Assembly (NCBI GenBank): GCA_900772565.1
Contig: CAAHET010000012.1
Coordinates: 1 to 15,448, forward strand
Direction: 5' to 3'
From: an uncultured Faecalibacterium sp.
GTDB lineage: Bacteria > Bacillota > Clostridia > Oscillospirales > Ruminococcaceae
DNA length: 15,448 nt
Shown: piece by piece, positions 14,291 to 15,448 of the stretch
Numbering within the stretch: the stretch's first letter is position 1
Layout: the number at the start of each line of letters is the position of its first letter
Position numbers and translations under genes: made by a program
Notes under the pieces: generated by a model
Databases searched by the model: none
What the model was told of the DNA's origin: nothing
The model's input: the letters and a program-made list of their open reading frames with translations, nothing else

Positions 14291-15310
14291 ATGCCCTGTA
14301 TTTCTTTTATAGTGCCCATTTATAATATGGAACGCCTGCTGCCTCGGGCGCTGCGCTCACTGCGGGCGCAGACCCTGACCGATTTTGAGGCTATCCTCAT
14401 CAACGATGGCTCCAAGGACGGCAGCGCCGCGCTGTGCGCACAGGCTGCTGCCGAGGACGCGCGGTTTCGCTTTATCGACCAACCCAACGGCGGCGTAGCC
14501 GCTGCCCGTAACGCGGGTCTGGATGCCGCCCGGGGCGAATATATCTTCTTTCTGGACCCGGACGACTGGGTGGAGCCGGATGCGGCAGAGGTGCTGTACC
14601 GTGCCGCCCGGGATGCAGATGCAGACTGCGTGCAGTTTGGGATGTTTTACGACACCTGCGATGAAAACGGAAAGCTGCTGCACTCTGAGACCGACCACTG
14701 CACCTTTTCCGGCGTGTACCGGGGTGAGCCCTTTAAGGCGCATTTCGACAAAATTGCGTCCTCGTATCTGGTCATCAACAAGCTGTTCCGCCGGGCGTTT
14801 CTGGAGCAGCACCGCCTGCGCTTTCCTCCCCATCAGCTGGGAGAGGATGGAATGTTCTTCGTAGCATTCTATCGCCAGAACCCCGGCTGTCTGGTGGTGC
14901 TGGAAAAGCCGCTGTACCATTATGTCATCGCCCGGCGGGGCAGTCTGTCCAACAGCTACCACCCGGAGCGGCTGGAGGATAACTTCTACCTCAGCGACGC
15001 GGTGTGGGACACCGTTGCTGCGTGGGGCTTGCAGGACAGCCCTATGCACCGCGCAAAGGCTAACTACTGCACAGTCCGCGACCTGATGATGGGGGTCAAG
15101 AACCTCGGGTGCAGCCCGCTTTCGCTGGCAGAGCAGGCCGCATGGCTGCGCAGTGCCCTGCAAAAGCCCCGGGTGCGCACCGCTGTGCGCACCACCCCGC
15201 TGCACGCCATGCAGAGCCGGAACGACCGGGTAAAGCTGCTGCTGCTCAAGCTGCGGCTGTACCGGATGGTGCTGCTGCTCTCGGGCGCAAATCAGCGCAA
15301 GAACACCTAA
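14291..15310 (+). CDS. GT2-family glycosyltransferase
   Basis: This 339-residue GT-A enzyme begins directly with its catalytic domain: SFIVPIYNMER (5-15), LINDGSKDGS (36-45), GGVAAARNAGLDAARGEY (67-84), the metal-binding DPDD (89-92) and LGEDGMF (183-189), whose ED is the expected catalytic base region. Unlike the GT2 enzyme encoded at 9452, it has no N-terminal extension and no membrane segment. It should add one sugar of the repeat unit. AAGGAG (14277-14282) stands eight nt before the ATG. It is the last gene of the unit and is followed by a terminator after 10 nt. The donor and acceptor cannot be inferred. Confidence 0.92.
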   Translation: MPCISFIVPIYNMERLLPRALRSLRAQTLTDFEAILINDGSKDGSAALCAQAAAEDARFRFIDQPNGGVAAARNAGLDAARGEYIFFLDPDDWVEPDAAEVLYRAARDADADCVQFGMFYDTCDENGKLLHSETDHCTFSGVYRGEPFKAHFDKIASSYLVINKLFRRAFLEQHRLRFPPHQLGEDGMFFVAFYRQNPGCLVVLEKPLYHYVIARRGSLSNSYHPERLEDNFYLSDAVWDTVAAWGLQDSPMHRAKANYCTVRDLMMGVKNLGCSPLSLAEQAAWLRSALQKPRVRTAVRTTPLHAMQSRNDRVKLLLLKLRLYRMVLLLSGANQRKNT

Positions 15311-15320
15311 AGAGAAACGC

Positions 15321-15359
15321 AAAAAGCCCCCGCTACCAGCTGGCAGCGGGGGCTTTTTT
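15321..15359 (+). terminator. Bidirectional terminator shared by convergent genes
   Basis: A nine-base GC-rich arm (15326-15334, GCCCCCGCT) pairs with 15345-15353, with A5 before and T6 after. The inner loop holds CCAGCTGG, which can extend the stem. Because the flanks are A-rich on one side and T-rich on the other, it should stop transcription of the polysaccharide unit from the left and of the zinc-ribbon gene from the right. Confidence 0.93.
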
Positions 15360-15383
15360 ACCGATTTAAATGAAAATCAGCGC

Positions 15384-15448
15384 TTAGTTCTGCTTCATGC
15401 GAGCGAAGCAGTCAGAGCAGTAGACCGGACGGTCCTCACGGGGCTGGA
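15384..15448 (-). CDS. Zinc-ribbon protein, C-terminal fragment
   Basis: The minus strand reads QPREDRPVYCSDCFARMKQN and then stops at 15384-15386. The gene continues past the right edge. The VYCSDCF pattern with a preceding PxxDRPVYC is typical of the last CxxC knuckle of small clostridial zinc-ribbon proteins (zf-trcl type), in which further CxxC pairs lie upstream. Such proteins are presumed to bind zinc and nucleic acid or proteins, but have no settled function. It converges on the polysaccharide unit and shares its terminator. Only 20 residues are visible, so the family call rests on this motif alone. Confidence 0.7.
   Translation of the reverse strand, partial: QPREDRPVYCSDCFARMKQN

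Noticed and set aside
1..15448. CRISPR arrays, tRNA or rRNA genes, insertion sequences
   Set aside because: No regularly spaced repeats, cloverleaf-like segments, transposase motifs or terminal inverted repeats were seen. The coding density leaves little room for them.

Overview
The window looks like a GC-rich member of the Clostridia, most like Faecalibacterium or a close relative in the Oscillospiraceae. This rests on Gram-positive style promoters and ribosome binding sites, GC-rich third codon positions and the appearance of the L13, LepA and zinc-ribbon proteins. It is recognition from memory, not a database match.

Left edge (minus strand, 1-564): the start of rpsI and the whole of rplM, the usual L13-S9 operon. 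It is read from a near-consensus promoter (TTGACA, 17 nt, TATACT) preceded by A-tracts. The short leader can fold so that part of the rplM ribosome binding site is paired. About 140 nt of AT-rich spacer follows.

First plus-strand unit (about 724-5216): an extended -10 promoter drives a small membrane-anchored protein of unknown function, a TtcA-family tRNA thiolase, alanine racemase (alr) and elongation factor 4 (lepA). The first three genes overlap one another, and lepA starts 19 nt after alr. A strong intrinsic terminator closes the unit.

Second plus-strand unit (about 5265-15359): a new promoter leads into a membrane-anchored metallophosphoesterase and then seven tightly packed genes for a cell-surface polysaccharide. 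These are two tandem Wzz-like chain-length proteins (polysaccharide co-polymerases), a GT2 and a GT4 glycosyltransferase, a Wzy-like polymerase, an acyltransferase-3 membrane protein and a second GT2 enzyme. A terminator shared with a convergent zinc-ribbon gene ends the unit. The cassette has a polymerase, chain-length control, glycosyltransferases and sugar decoration, but no initiating phosphoglycosyltransferase, no Wzx flippase and no BY-kinase.

The most unusual item is the second co-polymerase (7611-9455). After its second membrane segment it carries a cytoplasmic GGDEF-fold domain whose signature has decayed to GAGKF and which has also lost its metal ligand, guanine-binding Asn and RxxD inhibitory site. 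It reads as a pseudo-diguanylate-cyclase domain fused to a chain-length regulator, in the place where a Wzc-type kinase or its docking tail would normally sit.
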